Assembly (NCBI GenBank): GCA_958443615.1
Contig: CAUCLI010000001.1
Location: forward strand, 365,385 to 429,384
DNA from: an uncultured Collinsella sp.
GTDB taxonomy: Bacteria; Actinomycetota; Coriobacteriia; Coriobacteriales; Coriobacteriaceae
Length of the DNA stretch: 64,000 nt
Direction: 5' to 3'
Positions 28,059-36,070 of this stretch are shown here, one piece after another. The notes beneath the pieces are model-generated. The model saw nothing but the letters and a program-made list of their open reading frames with translations. It made no database searches and was not told the DNA's origin. The translations under genes were made by a program, and so were the position numbers. Numbering within the stretch: the stretch's first letter is position 1; every line of letters begins with the position of its first letter.

Positions 28059-29314
28059 CACGCATCTCCCATCTTGGCCTTGAGGTGGCGGGTGAGCTCG
28101 AGCAGCGTTTTGCACGAGTAGCCGGGCTTGTTGGCGAGCCGGCGGTTCGCGGTGCGTCGCTGGGGCGGCGGCGTATCGGCGGGGACAACGTAGATGGCCT
28201 CGCTCGCCGCCATGGCCTCGCGCATGTTGTCGAGCTCGATGCTGCGCACGAGCCGGTCGATATCGCGATGGTCCTTTGCGTCCACGGCTATAGTGTGGCC
28301 ATCTGGCAGGGTGATGAGGATGTCGCAGACGTCCAGATGCGGCCAGAGCTCGAAGGCGAGGCCGAGGGCCTGGACCTTGCGGGCGATTTGGAGCTCGAGG
28401 ATGCCCGGTTTGGCTATAAAGCGCATTACGCCTCGGCGCAGGCGGTACGAGTTTGGCGGGACATCGGGCAGGGTCTTGTACTCTTCGGCGTCGACGTGCG
28501 CGGTGCAGTGGGCGTCGAGGCACATGGGTCGCAGACCATGCAGGGACATGGTCCACCCGCAGACGGGGCAAACTTTAAGGCCGAGGGGCGCCCGCTCGTA
28601 GGCAGTATCGATAAGCTCCTGGACCCATGTCCCGTCGATGTGCGCCATTTCCCCTTGGTCGAGCCGATCGACCTCGAGCGCGACGAGGTTCGCGTGGGCC
28701 GCCGCGGTGCGTTCCTCCCAGCTAAGCGTGGGGTGCAGGATGAGGAATTTGCGGCCGAACACATACGCCGCCTGCCCGGCGTCTCTGAGCATGGAATACA
28801 CGCGGTTCTCGTGGAAGTCATCGGTGCTACCGTTGCCGTTGAGCCTGAGGAATTCCAAGCAGTCCTCGGTGATGTTGAAAAAGCCCCCATCCACCTCGGC
28901 GAAAGGTCCGAGCTCGAGGCATTCCAGGTTGCCGAGTTCCTCGCGCGCGGCAGGGGTCCACTGCTCGATCCACGTTGACAAGTCGCGCGTGCACCACGTG
29001 CGGATGAAGCTCGACTCGCTGAGGCCGTCCAGCAGCTCAAGAAGCGTCTGGCTGCCCGCAGCGTATTGCGCATGTAGTGCTGCGAAGCGCTGGATCCCCA
29101 GCCGTAGTTCGTTGCAGTAGGGATAGCGTCGAGGGTTGGCTGCAAAGAGCTCCTCACGTTTGCGCAGGCCAGCGGCTATGAGGAACACGGCCTCGATGAA
29201 TCGGGTGCGAAGCTGGGCAAGTTCGCGGTCATCGGCCGTGGGGTCGCGGTCGGCGGTCGTGGCCCCACCGGTTGTTCCCGCGGTTTCGATGCGCTCGCGC
29301 GTCCCATAACCCAT
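28058..29314 (-). CDS. Zinc-ribbon PD-(D/E)xK endonuclease of the pPIWI-RE cassette
   Basis: The 418-residue product is first in the operon. A helical N-terminal half is followed by a four-cysteine zinc ribbon (Cys249, 252, 265, 270: CPVCGW...CLDAHC) and a C-terminal REase fold. The nuclease motif is readable as Glu307 on the leading helix (ILELQIARKV), Asp331 (VCDILITLPDG) and Asp345-Ala-Lys347 (IAVDAKDH), i.e. a complete E..D..DxK set. This corresponds to the REase that accompanies pPIWI-RE and the helicase. ATG 29314 follows AAGGGA; upstream in-frame Met codons lack a site. All three genes overlap, so stoichiometry is probably coupled. Confidence 0.8.
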   Translation of the reverse strand: MGYGTRERIETAGTTGGATTADRDPTADDRELAQLRTRFIEAVFLIAAGLRKREELFAANPRRYPYCNELRLGIQRFAALHAQYAAGSQTLLELLDGLSESSFIRTWCTRDLSTWIEQWTPAAREELGNLECLELGPFAEVDGGFFNITEDCLEFLRLNGNGSTDDFHENRVYSMLRDAGQAAYVFGRKFLILHPTLSWEERTAAAHANLVALEVDRLDQGEMAHIDGTWVQELIDTAYERAPLGLKVCPVCGWTMSLHGLRPMCLDAHCTAHVDAEEYKTLPDVPPNSYRLRRGVMRFIAKPGILELQIARKVQALGLAFELWPHLDVCDILITLPDGHTIAVDAKDHRDIDRLVRSIELDNMREAMAASEAIYVVPADTPPPQRRTANRRLANKPGYSCKTLLELTRHLKAKMGDA

Positions 29315-29540
29315 GGTGCAGTCCCTTCGACTCAGTCTTCCTGCGGAAAGGCGGGCCCAAAACGATGAGGTCCTCCGCATGTCGAGTATGCGGTTCCGTG
29401 CGGACAAAACTATGCGGTTGAGGTGTTGAGCACATCACCCCGATCGCGGCGTCCTGCGATGCTCTCGTCGGTTTCACTTTGCGGGATCGGAATCCTGGAC
29501 AGGTCGAGAATCGTCGCTATTTAGCGGTGCTTGAGTATCG

Positions 29541-29843
29541 TCAGTGTGGGACGGATTGTCTCATGCTGTCCGCAGCACAGGATGCGCCGTTGGGTATCGA
29601 CGAAGTCGTCAAGTTGTTTGATTTGGAAATCCGGGCGCGCGTGTCGGGCATGCTTCGGAACTTCGCTTCATAAAACACGTAGCCGTGCGGGTTGTGCGTA
29701 ACCACGTCGAACTCGCCGTTCGTCTTGTTGGCGGGGTCGTCGTACCAATGGCGGCTAAATATGAGCTCGATAACGTTTTCCGTACAGAGAGCTTCGGGTT
29801 GATGAGACGTGTGTAGTACGGGATGCCGCCGAACACGTTTCAT
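29541..29843 (-). pseudogene. AAA ATPase (DUF234-like) C-terminal remnant
   Basis: Two minus-strand frames carry contiguous family sequence: FGGIPYYTRLINPKLSVR in one, then NVIELIFSRHWYDDPANKTN, GEFDVVTHNPHGYVFYEAKF in the other. This is the end of the ATPase plus the appended PD-(D/E)xK strand (EAK). The frame is broken near 29770 and the N-terminal ATPase is absent. The remaining 29315-29540 upstream of the REase gene holds no gene and presumably the operon promoter, which I cannot pinpoint. Confidence 0.65.
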
Positions 29844-29899
29844 ACTCGGTCCTCTCCGACTCGGTTTTAACCGAGTAAAAGTCTAATGATATCGGGCGG

Positions 29900-30130
29900 C
29901 TATCGTTTGGGCATGCACAAGTTGATAAAGGCGATGATCCATGTCGCGATGGGCAATAGGGCGAGGATGAGCGCAACCTGAAGTAGAAATGCCAGACAGT
30001 CGAGAATGAATGGGATGAACCCCGAAAACCATCCAATTGCAATCAGCAGTAGGAAACCGGCAACGAGGATTGCATATTGGGTAAAGCGATGCATCTTGGC
30101 TCTGTTCGTTAGTTTTGCGATGGCGGGCAT
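29900..30130 (-). CDS. Small two-helix membrane protein, 76 aa
   Basis: After a short basic N-terminus (AIAKLTNRAKMHR) come two long hydrophobic segments (about 18-38 and 42-70) separated by DC. ATG 30130 follows AAGGAACC. It lies 30 bp downstream of the 97-residue gene, so the two form a small operon. The family is not recognised. Small membrane proteins next to defence genes can be effectors, but nothing here shows this. Confidence 0.6.
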   Translation of the reverse strand: MPAIAKLTNRAKMHRFTQYAILVAGFLLLIAIGWFSGFIPFILDCLAFLLQVALILALLPIATWIIAFINLCMPKR

Positions 30131-30160
30131 GTGGTTCCTTGGGGTGAGGATACCTTGCCG

Positions 30161-30454
30161 TTAGTACAGAAATTCGTGCCGAGCGATTTCTTCGGCCTGC
30201 AGCTCGATCTGCCTTTCCAAGATGGGCTGCTGTTCCGTCCCGCGGATCTCGGGATTTTTGGCAAGGGCGTGATTCAGGCCGATTGCTACGAGTTGGTCGT
30301 ATCGTTGCTGATAGCTCTCCGCGACCGACTGGAGATAGTCCTCCAGCTCCTCGTTCGAGACTTGCTCGACCCATTCGGGTTCTATGTCCAGGAGTTGCAG
30401 GTATTTGGCATATGCCACTCCTGCGAAGGGGAAATCGTCCGTATACGTTGCCAT
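30161..30454 (-). CDS. Hypothetical acidic protein, 97 aa
   Basis: A soluble, acidic, mostly helical product (DDFPFAGVAYAKYLQLLD, then EEWLED-type helices and an IELQAEEIARHEF tail). A good GGAGG site lies seven bases before ATG 30454. It is divergent from the methylase-like gene at 30634, sharing a 180-bp control region, and is followed by a small membrane protein. No family recognised. Confidence 0.65.
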   Translation of the reverse strand: MATYTDDFPFAGVAYAKYLQLLDIEPEWVEQVSNEELEDYLQSVAESYQQRYDQLVAIGLNHALAKNPEIRGTEQQPILERQIELQAEEIARHEFLY

Positions 30455-30562
30455 GGTGTTCCTCCAATGCCATCTATGGCTCCCTGTATCTTTAACGGAT
30501 ATACTACATCCAAAATTAGGTCAAGAATAGTAGGACGCTGGCTCACTCAAAATCTATTAGTG

Positions 30563-30591
30563 GATTTGCCATATCCCTTTGTGCCTATACT
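30563..30591 (+). promoter_or_regulatory. Candidate promoter of the methylase-like gene
   Basis: A -10 box TATACT (30586-30591) is preceded at 17 bp by a weak -35, GATTTG (30563-30568). The predicted start near 30598 lies downstream of the in-frame GTG 30592 and so supports ATG 30634 as the true start. Confidence 0.4.
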
Positions 30592-30633
30592 GTGAGCAGT
30601 CTTTTGCGAGCTGCGTGCGCCAAGGAGGGCCTT

Positions 30634-32319
30634 ATGCGACTGCCCAATTCTCACTATGCTTCCAATTCGCCCTTGCCGCGGGAGTCCCTGGACGAGCGCA
30701 TCGCGCCCGTTGTGGCATATCTGCTCGCCCCCGTTCGAGACGATCTTGAACGGACTTTCATTTCCCTGTGTTCGCGGGATCACAGTGCGCTGATAGGTAT
30801 CTCCGAGACCCGCCCCGCGCGCGCTTTCATTGGCGTTGATCGCGATCCGGCGAGCGATCCTCATGAGCTTTGGGGGCTTACGGCCAACGACGGGGCACCT
30901 TCGCGCGCAATTCCCTTGAGTGGCGAGCCAAAGGGCGCCACCCCCTCAACGTGTGAGGTTGGGGCAAGGACGGGCGGCGCACTCATTGCAGACGTGTTTG
31001 CCGGGGAGGATGTGTTTGAGCGCATCGAGGAGGCTGCCGTTGGCAGGCGGCTGGTGTTTTGTCGTCCGCCCTCGACGATGCCGCGAACCAAGTTCCGCGA
31101 TTCGATCCGGGACGCGTCGCGCGTCGCTCAAAGCGTGCTCGGTTCTCGCTGTGCTGATTTTTATGCCGTTGAGTGGTATTACGCCGCTGCGTGCGTGAGG
31201 GCGATGGGCAAAGAAGGCCGCGCGGTCATCCAGGTATCCTCTCGTCTGCTCAACCTCGGAAAGTGCGAGCGAGACCGTCGTGAGTTCATTGAGGCCGGCC
31301 TCATCGAACAGGTTGTTCGCCTGCCCGAGGCGCTCTCGCACGGCAAGGGCGAGATGACGGACGCCCTCATAGTCTTAAGCCACGGAAATCACGAGCGAAT
31401 CGAAGTCATAGACGCTCGAGACATCGACGATGGTCGGGCTGTGAAAACCCTGCTGCGCCGGCTGCGCGAACGCGACTACTCAAAGCGCGACGGCGTGCTT
31501 TCATCGCGGCTTGCGACGATAGACATCGATTCGATGTGGCGGGACTCATGGTCGCTTGCGCCCTTTACCCGCGAGGCGGGCGAGGATGAGACGCAGGTTG
31601 TCATGATGGGAGAGCGCTTCTCGGTCATGCGAGGAGTGCCACGCACTGCCATTACCGGCCTTCCCGATCCGAGTGTGCCTCTTGGCAATAGGGGGATGCC
31701 GCGATGGGACTGCTATTACCTTAAGGCTGCGACATTTGAAGATGGCGTGCGGGCGAGCGCAAGCGATATTCCCGCCATTGTTGAGAGCGAGAACGTGTAC
31801 AACCTAGCCGACCTGGTCTATGCGGAAGGGGATGGCGGGAGGCGCGCGCTCGACAAGCTCAAGCTGGTGGACCCTTACCTTCCTCATGTCCTTATCGCGC
31901 GAAGCGGCAGCCCTTTCAAAGTGTTCATGCTCGACGCGGTGGGACGGGCGGATGAATCGCAGGGCGGGGATGAGAGTTTCGATTGGATGAGCCAGGGGAT
32001 TGCCATCCCGGACAGCATGCTCTGCCTGACGCCGATGCCGCTTTGGGACCTTGCTGCTGGCGAGACCCCCTGCTTGCCCGAGTACCTGCTGGCGTATCTC
32101 TCATCTGGCGAGGGGCAGGCGCTGCTGAGGGCGACCGCCCACGGCGCAACGGTGCCGCAGCTGTCGATCGGAGACGTTAAGCGCATGCGCATTCCTGTTC
32201 CCAGCTTGGAAGCACAGCGCGAGGCGGCGCGCCGATTCGCAGCACGCCAGCGTCGCTACGAGCAGGCTCTGCGGGATCTGTCCCAAGCCCTTGAGGACAA
32301 GCGCGCGTCGGTTTTGTAG
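30634..32319 (+). CDS. N-6 adenine DNA-methylase-like protein fused to a specificity (TRD) domain, degenerate catalytic motif
   Basis: The 561-residue product begins with an HsdM-like N6-methylase fold (residues 20-320: AVIQVSSRLLNLGK, FIEAGLIEQVVRLPEAL, MTDALIVLSHG). It ends with a type I S-subunit-like target-recognition half (about 330-555: YLLAYLSSGEGQALLR, GATVPQLSIGDVKRMRIPVP and a coiled tail). At the position of catalytic motif IV, where active enzymes have NPPF/NPPY, it has CRPPS (143-147), and no clear glycine-rich AdoMet loop is seen. It may bind DNA specifically without methylating. AAGGAGG precedes ATG 30634. No separate R subunit is nearby. Confidence 0.7.
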   Translation: MRLPNSHYASNSPLPRESLDERIAPVVAYLLAPVRDDLERTFISLCSRDHSALIGISETRPARAFIGVDRDPASDPHELWGLTANDGAPSRAIPLSGEPKGATPSTCEVGARTGGALIADVFAGEDVFERIEEAAVGRRLVFCRPPSTMPRTKFRDSIRDASRVAQSVLGSRCADFYAVEWYYAAACVRAMGKEGRAVIQVSSRLLNLGKCERDRREFIEAGLIEQVVRLPEALSHGKGEMTDALIVLSHGNHERIEVIDARDIDDGRAVKTLLRRLRERDYSKRDGVLSSRLATIDIDSMWRDSWSLAPFTREAGEDETQVVMMGERFSVMRGVPRTAITGLPDPSVPLGNRGMPRWDCYYLKAATFEDGVRASASDIPAIVESENVYNLADLVYAEGDGGRRALDKLKLVDPYLPHVLIARSGSPFKVFMLDAVGRADESQGGDESFDWMSQGIAIPDSMLCLTPMPLWDLAAGETPCLPEYLLAYLSSGEGQALLRATAHGATVPQLSIGDVKRMRIPVPSLEAQREAARRFAARQRRYEQALRDLSQALEDKRASVL

Positions 32320-32469
32320 GTGGGGGTGGCGAGGGTCCTGTGCGAGGAAGGCCGCCGGCTCAGTGCGCGGCGGCCTATATGCTCTCAAGTTGCGGAATTG
32401 CGTTCGGGCGGAAGGGAACACGGTTAGTGTGTTTGTTAGCCTCTAGCTTGCGGGTTCGAGCACGGTGAA

Positions 32470-33276
32470 GTTTCGGAGATGAGCAGGAAAAAAAGTTTCG
32501 GTTCTGAGCGCGGGCACACCGACCACCCCGTTCGGCTTACCGCCGTCGTTGCTTCGGTTACGACGATTGGAGGCTGGGAGGGGAAACGATCGGCGTGAAC
32601 AAGGTCGACGATATCAGAAGGATCGGGAGGAACGGGGCGAGCGTTGCTTCAATCTTCCGGGGCACCGGGGCCTCCGAGCCCACAGGCGGGAAGTACCTGC
32701 GCGAGGTGGACCTCTCGGAGAGGCCGCCCGAGATTGGCAGGCCGCTCGAGTCGCCCCTGCTCGAGCCCTTCGAGGACCTGGTCGACTCGTGGTTCCTGGA
32801 GGGCAGGCGCTGCTTACGCGGCGCGCCGAGGTCGGCCTCGAGCTCCGCGCGATCCATTCCCTGTGGCCCTCCAGCGCCGGCCTGACGCGGTCCGCCGACA
32901 GCGGCGGGACGGTTGGCATGCCCTCCATATCGGGGCACTCGGCGACGGCGTCGCGGCCGACGTGCAGCTTTCGCGCTATCTCGGCGCATGGGGCCCCGTC
33001 GGCGTCCATCGACCGTATATCATTCATCATGTCCAAGGGCACGGTCATCTCCTCCATCCTTCCCGGGCGGGCTCGGCAAAGTCTCCGCCCGGGAACACCA
33101 TACGGCGAGGGCCGCGCCCCCTGGTCCCAGGGGGGCGCGGCCCTCATGCTCTTTCTGCTCAATTCTTAATGACTACGATGCTCAAAAAGCGATGGCCATT
33201 CGGACCAGTTCTTAGTGAACATCAACAGCTCAGATACCGGTGCTCATTAGGACCATTTCTTATTGCACATCAACAG
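32470..33276. mobile_element. IS21-family remnants, two istA heads facing each other
   Basis: A plus-strand frame from GTG 32595 (DDIRRIGRNGASVASIFRG, YLREVDLSERPPEIGRP) and a minus-strand frame from about 33048 (NDIRSMDADGAPCAEIARKL, then LEADLGAPRKQR after a shift) are both N-termini of IS21-type IstA transposase. They converge near 32820, so two truncated copies meet tail to tail. Both outer edges carry repeated end motifs: AAGTTTCGG twice near 32470-32505, and a 28-bp direct repeat (33201-33228, 33249-33276; shared GGACCA and ACATCAACAG), as expected for multi-site IS21 ends. No intact transposase or istB is present. Confidence 0.65.
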
Positions 33277-33536
33277 GGCTGGGAGTACCCGCACTTCGCC
33301 TCCCTCGACGGCTTCAGTGCCGGCTTCCGCTACGAGGCCGCCGGCACCCCGCTTGGATGGTGACCAACAACAGCTTTATGCCGACCTGAGATTCTGAGGT
33401 GCTCCACCGAAATATTTGGAATGATAGAATGAATCGCAGTTCCTCATAATCGCACAGACGATAAAGATAATAGAAATATTCTTCGGCATATTCTCTAACA
33501 CCCTACTTTTAATGGTCGCATAAAGAGGAGGCACGG

Positions 33537-34658
33537 GTGAGCTATCAATCTATTGACGCTATGCAGGAAGCGCTATCAACTGGAATATTCAAAGAACGCA
33601 AAGACTCTCGAAAAGCCGCCGGCAGAGCGCTTGGCACACTTGTAGAGCTTATTACGTTTTATCTACTAAAGGACTATGGCCTGCTTCCCTATATGTGCAT
33701 CGAGCGTCCCTTGGCAGAATACGCAAATAACGAAATTAGCCATAATGTTGAATTTACGTTACACCCCTCTGTAAAACTGGGAAGCGCAACCTTCTCAACA
33801 AGCGACAGCTTAACAATGAACTATCTAAAGCGCGCCACTGGACTGGCCCTCAACGAAACGGGCTATACAACGAAAAATAATAACCCCTACAGAAGGGGCA
33901 ATCTTTGTAATGCCGCCACTTTGCTTGAATCCAACGATAGCCTCATCAATGCCTACGCCGATTGCTCGAGCAATATTGTGTCCATTCGGAAGCTTTCCCT
34001 TCTCCCGTTCGCCATGTTCGAATGCAAGCGCGTTGGAGTCGAAAAAGGAATGAAAAAGGGCCCCCAGACTATAGAGAAAGCCAAGCAGGGTGCCTACGTC
34101 TCCAGAGTCGTTTCAAAACTTCAACGTTTTAGGCGAGCCGACGGCACAGTTGCGGGAGTGTATGAAGACTGGAATGGAGAAATAGTTGTCGGAGAATACG
34201 ACTCGCTTCTTGCCCAGCTCATTCAAAACGGGGATGTTGCAAGTTTAAAAGACCTGGTAATCACCGTGGGCATCATCAGCGATCATGGCAATTGGTTCAC
34301 AAAAGACTATCAAAACAAAGAGACAAGGGTGCTATCGCAGTCGTACGACTGGCTTCTATTTTTGACCGACGATGGGCTAGCCAAGTTCATCCGTGATGCC
34401 ATACTGGGTGATGACCCCAGCCTGTCTAGTACGAAAGAAGCTTTTTTGAATTGCTACGATAACGCAGGGGGAAAGGCTAGCTTTACCAAGAAGTCACTTC
34501 CAGCGGCAGCGGACAGAGAGCTCACCCGCTACTTTAAGACCAATCGCAAAGAAATCGCTTCATGGTTTAACATTTTGACTCCATCAAACGGATCCCTTGT
34601 GCAACTCATGGACGAATTGCTCACTCTCGCAATATCTCAGACTAGAAATTGGAGTTAA
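33537..34658 (+). CDS. Putative type II restriction endonuclease
   Basis: A 373-residue protein with a PD-(D/E)xK-like strand FAMFECKRVG (Glu162-Cys-Lys164) followed by a basic helix and a QGAYVSRVVSKL segment; upstream acids (Asp142 or Glu72) could complete the site. GTG 33537 is preceded by GAGGAGG. Base composition and codon use are clearly AT-richer than the neighbours (AAA, TTA and ATA codons), a sign of recent transfer. The adenine methylase starts four bases after its stop, so the two make a compact R-M pair. The endonuclease call rests largely on that pairing. Confidence 0.65.
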   Translation: MSYQSIDAMQEALSTGIFKERKDSRKAAGRALGTLVELITFYLLKDYGLLPYMCIERPLAEYANNEISHNVEFTLHPSVKLGSATFSTSDSLTMNYLKRATGLALNETGYTTKNNNPYRRGNLCNAATLLESNDSLINAYADCSSNIVSIRKLSLLPFAMFECKRVGVEKGMKKGPQTIEKAKQGAYVSRVVSKLQRFRRADGTVAGVYEDWNGEIVVGEYDSLLAQLIQNGDVASLKDLVITVGIISDHGNWFTKDYQNKETRVLSQSYDWLLFLTDDGLAKFIRDAILGDDPSLSSTKEAFLNCYDNAGGKASFTKKSLPAAADRELTRYFKTNRKEIASWFNILTPSNGSLVQLMDELLTLAISQTRNWS

Positions 34659-34662
34659 GCCA

Positions 34663-35286
34663 TTGACTGCTGGACGTCACGCAATCAGCGAAACAAAAAA
34701 CTGGTGCACACCTAAAAAGTACGTCGACGCCGTTTCTGCGGTATTCGGCGGTCGGATTGATCTCGATCCGTGCTCGAATCGAGATTCAATTGTTAACGCA
34801 ACTGTTGAGTATATCTATCCTGAAAATGACGGACTAGTTGACAGCTGGGACTATCAGAACATCTATGTCAACCCTCCCTACGGCAATAATCGGGAGAACA
34901 AGACGTCAATTAAAAACTGGTTTGCGCGCATCGCGCAGGCAAGGTTAAACGGATCGCAAATCATCGCCCTCGTGCCAGTCGCCACAAACACATCGCACTG
35001 GAAAGAATATGTCTACCCAGTCGCTTCGAGCATCTGCTTTCTTTATGATACGCGACTCAAATTTTTTATTGATGGCCGCGAAGACACAAAAGGTGCGCCA
35101 ATGAGTTGCTGTGCAATTTATTACGGAGACGACCAGGATACATTTGCTAAGGTTTTCTCTAACTACGGAGCAGTCGTGAGCCTTTCCCGGATTAAGATGC
35201 CGAAAACAATTGATGGAAGAATCATCAAGCAGGCTCAAGAGGATTCTTACGATGGAAGCAGATCCTCACGTGGCTCCCAGCAATGA
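34663..35286 (+). CDS. DNA N6-adenine methyltransferase (phage Dam-like)
   Basis: The 207-residue product has IDLDPCSN (AdoMet side) at 32-39 and catalytic motif IV NIYVNPPYGNN (NPPY at 70-73). It matches the small phage-type DNA_N6_adenine methylase family. It starts at TTG 34663, eight bases after GGAG and four bases after the endonuclease stop; no ATG fits. The AT-rich composition matches the upstream gene, so both came in together. It should protect host sites against the endonuclease, though phage-type Dam enzymes also occur alone. Confidence 0.8.
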   Translation: MTAGRHAISETKNWCTPKKYVDAVSAVFGGRIDLDPCSNRDSIVNATVEYIYPENDGLVDSWDYQNIYVNPPYGNNRENKTSIKNWFARIAQARLNGSQIIALVPVATNTSHWKEYVYPVASSICFLYDTRLKFFIDGREDTKGAPMSCCAIYYGDDQDTFAKVFSNYGAVVSLSRIKMPKTIDGRIIKQAQEDSYDGSRSSRGSQQ

Positions 35287-36028
35287 CTTGAAGGCAGTCT
35301 CGATAGCAGGAATGATCAACCTCAACTCAGCTGAGGAGTGCCTTACAGACAGAATCGCCGAACGAGTAATGATTATTCAGCATGGAGCGGGCAGCTCGTA
35401 AACGCAACAGGTCTTTTTCGAATGGGAAGGTGTTCCGCAAAGTCCCGGTTGCCAAACTCAGCTATCCAGTGCTTCTCGGCGGCGCGAGACCATTTTGTCA
35501 TTGGAGTATTCAGCAATGGTGAACGGTGGACCGCACTAGCATCGAGCCTGCATCCTATGATGTCGGTCGGCTGGAACCTATTAGAGATGCTCGCGCCTCT
35601 TTTTTGCAGAATAATGAAGCGGCTTGATTGGTTGCTAATCGCAGCACGCACTGATGGGTCTTGCGAGCGTTTTGCTTAGGGTGGATTTCAGCCAGTGAAA
35701 ACCACGGCGGGGGCCGATCGCGCCGGAAATGCTGGTGTAACGAGGTCGATGACTTTTCGACCCAGAGGTGCATCTCGCCCGAGCCCATGCGGAGGGTCTC
35801 GGAGCCCGCGCGCCCGAGTTCGCGGAGAGCGAGGAGTCGCGCAGGAGGGGCCTGATGATCGTCGAGACCGCGATGGAGTTCGCCGACGGTGGAAGGAGAG
35901 CCGCGTGTTGCTATGATGCGGGTGGATTCGGGTGGCGGCGTGTCCCCGGAAGACGATCTGCACCAACTTTTCCGACACTACCTAGCGCCGTTCCGCCTCA
36001 TCTCGAAATCGCTAACCCACCAAACTGG
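35287..36028. other. Decayed region without a supportable gene
   Basis: An AT-richer start continues the R-M segment: a frame from ATG 35252 overlaps the methylase end and reads EADPHVAPSNDLKAVSIAGM until 35401. Composition then changes to GC-rich near 35690. None of the frames has both a start signal and recognisable content. The composition step near 35690 marks one boundary of the imported segment. Confidence 0.35.
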
Positions 36029-36056
36029 GGCCGTGTCGTCACGTGACGACACGGCC
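36029..36056 (-). terminator. Perfect 28-bp palindrome after the surface-protein gene
   Basis: GGCCGTGTCGTCAC and its inverse (12-bp stem with an ACGT tetraloop) lie 15 bp past the stop at 36071 on the minus strand. There is no strong T-run, so termination is probable but not certain. Confidence 0.5.
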
Positions 36057-36070
36057 GCGGTTCTCTTCCG

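Noticed and set aside
30634..32319. An active type I restriction system
   Set aside because: No HsdR gene, one fused M/S-like chain, and the methylase motif IV is replaced by RPPS.
35688..35978. Minus-strand Arg/Ser/Pro-rich frame after the R-M pair
   Set aside because: Low-complexity shadow-like composition, no ribosome site, no domain.
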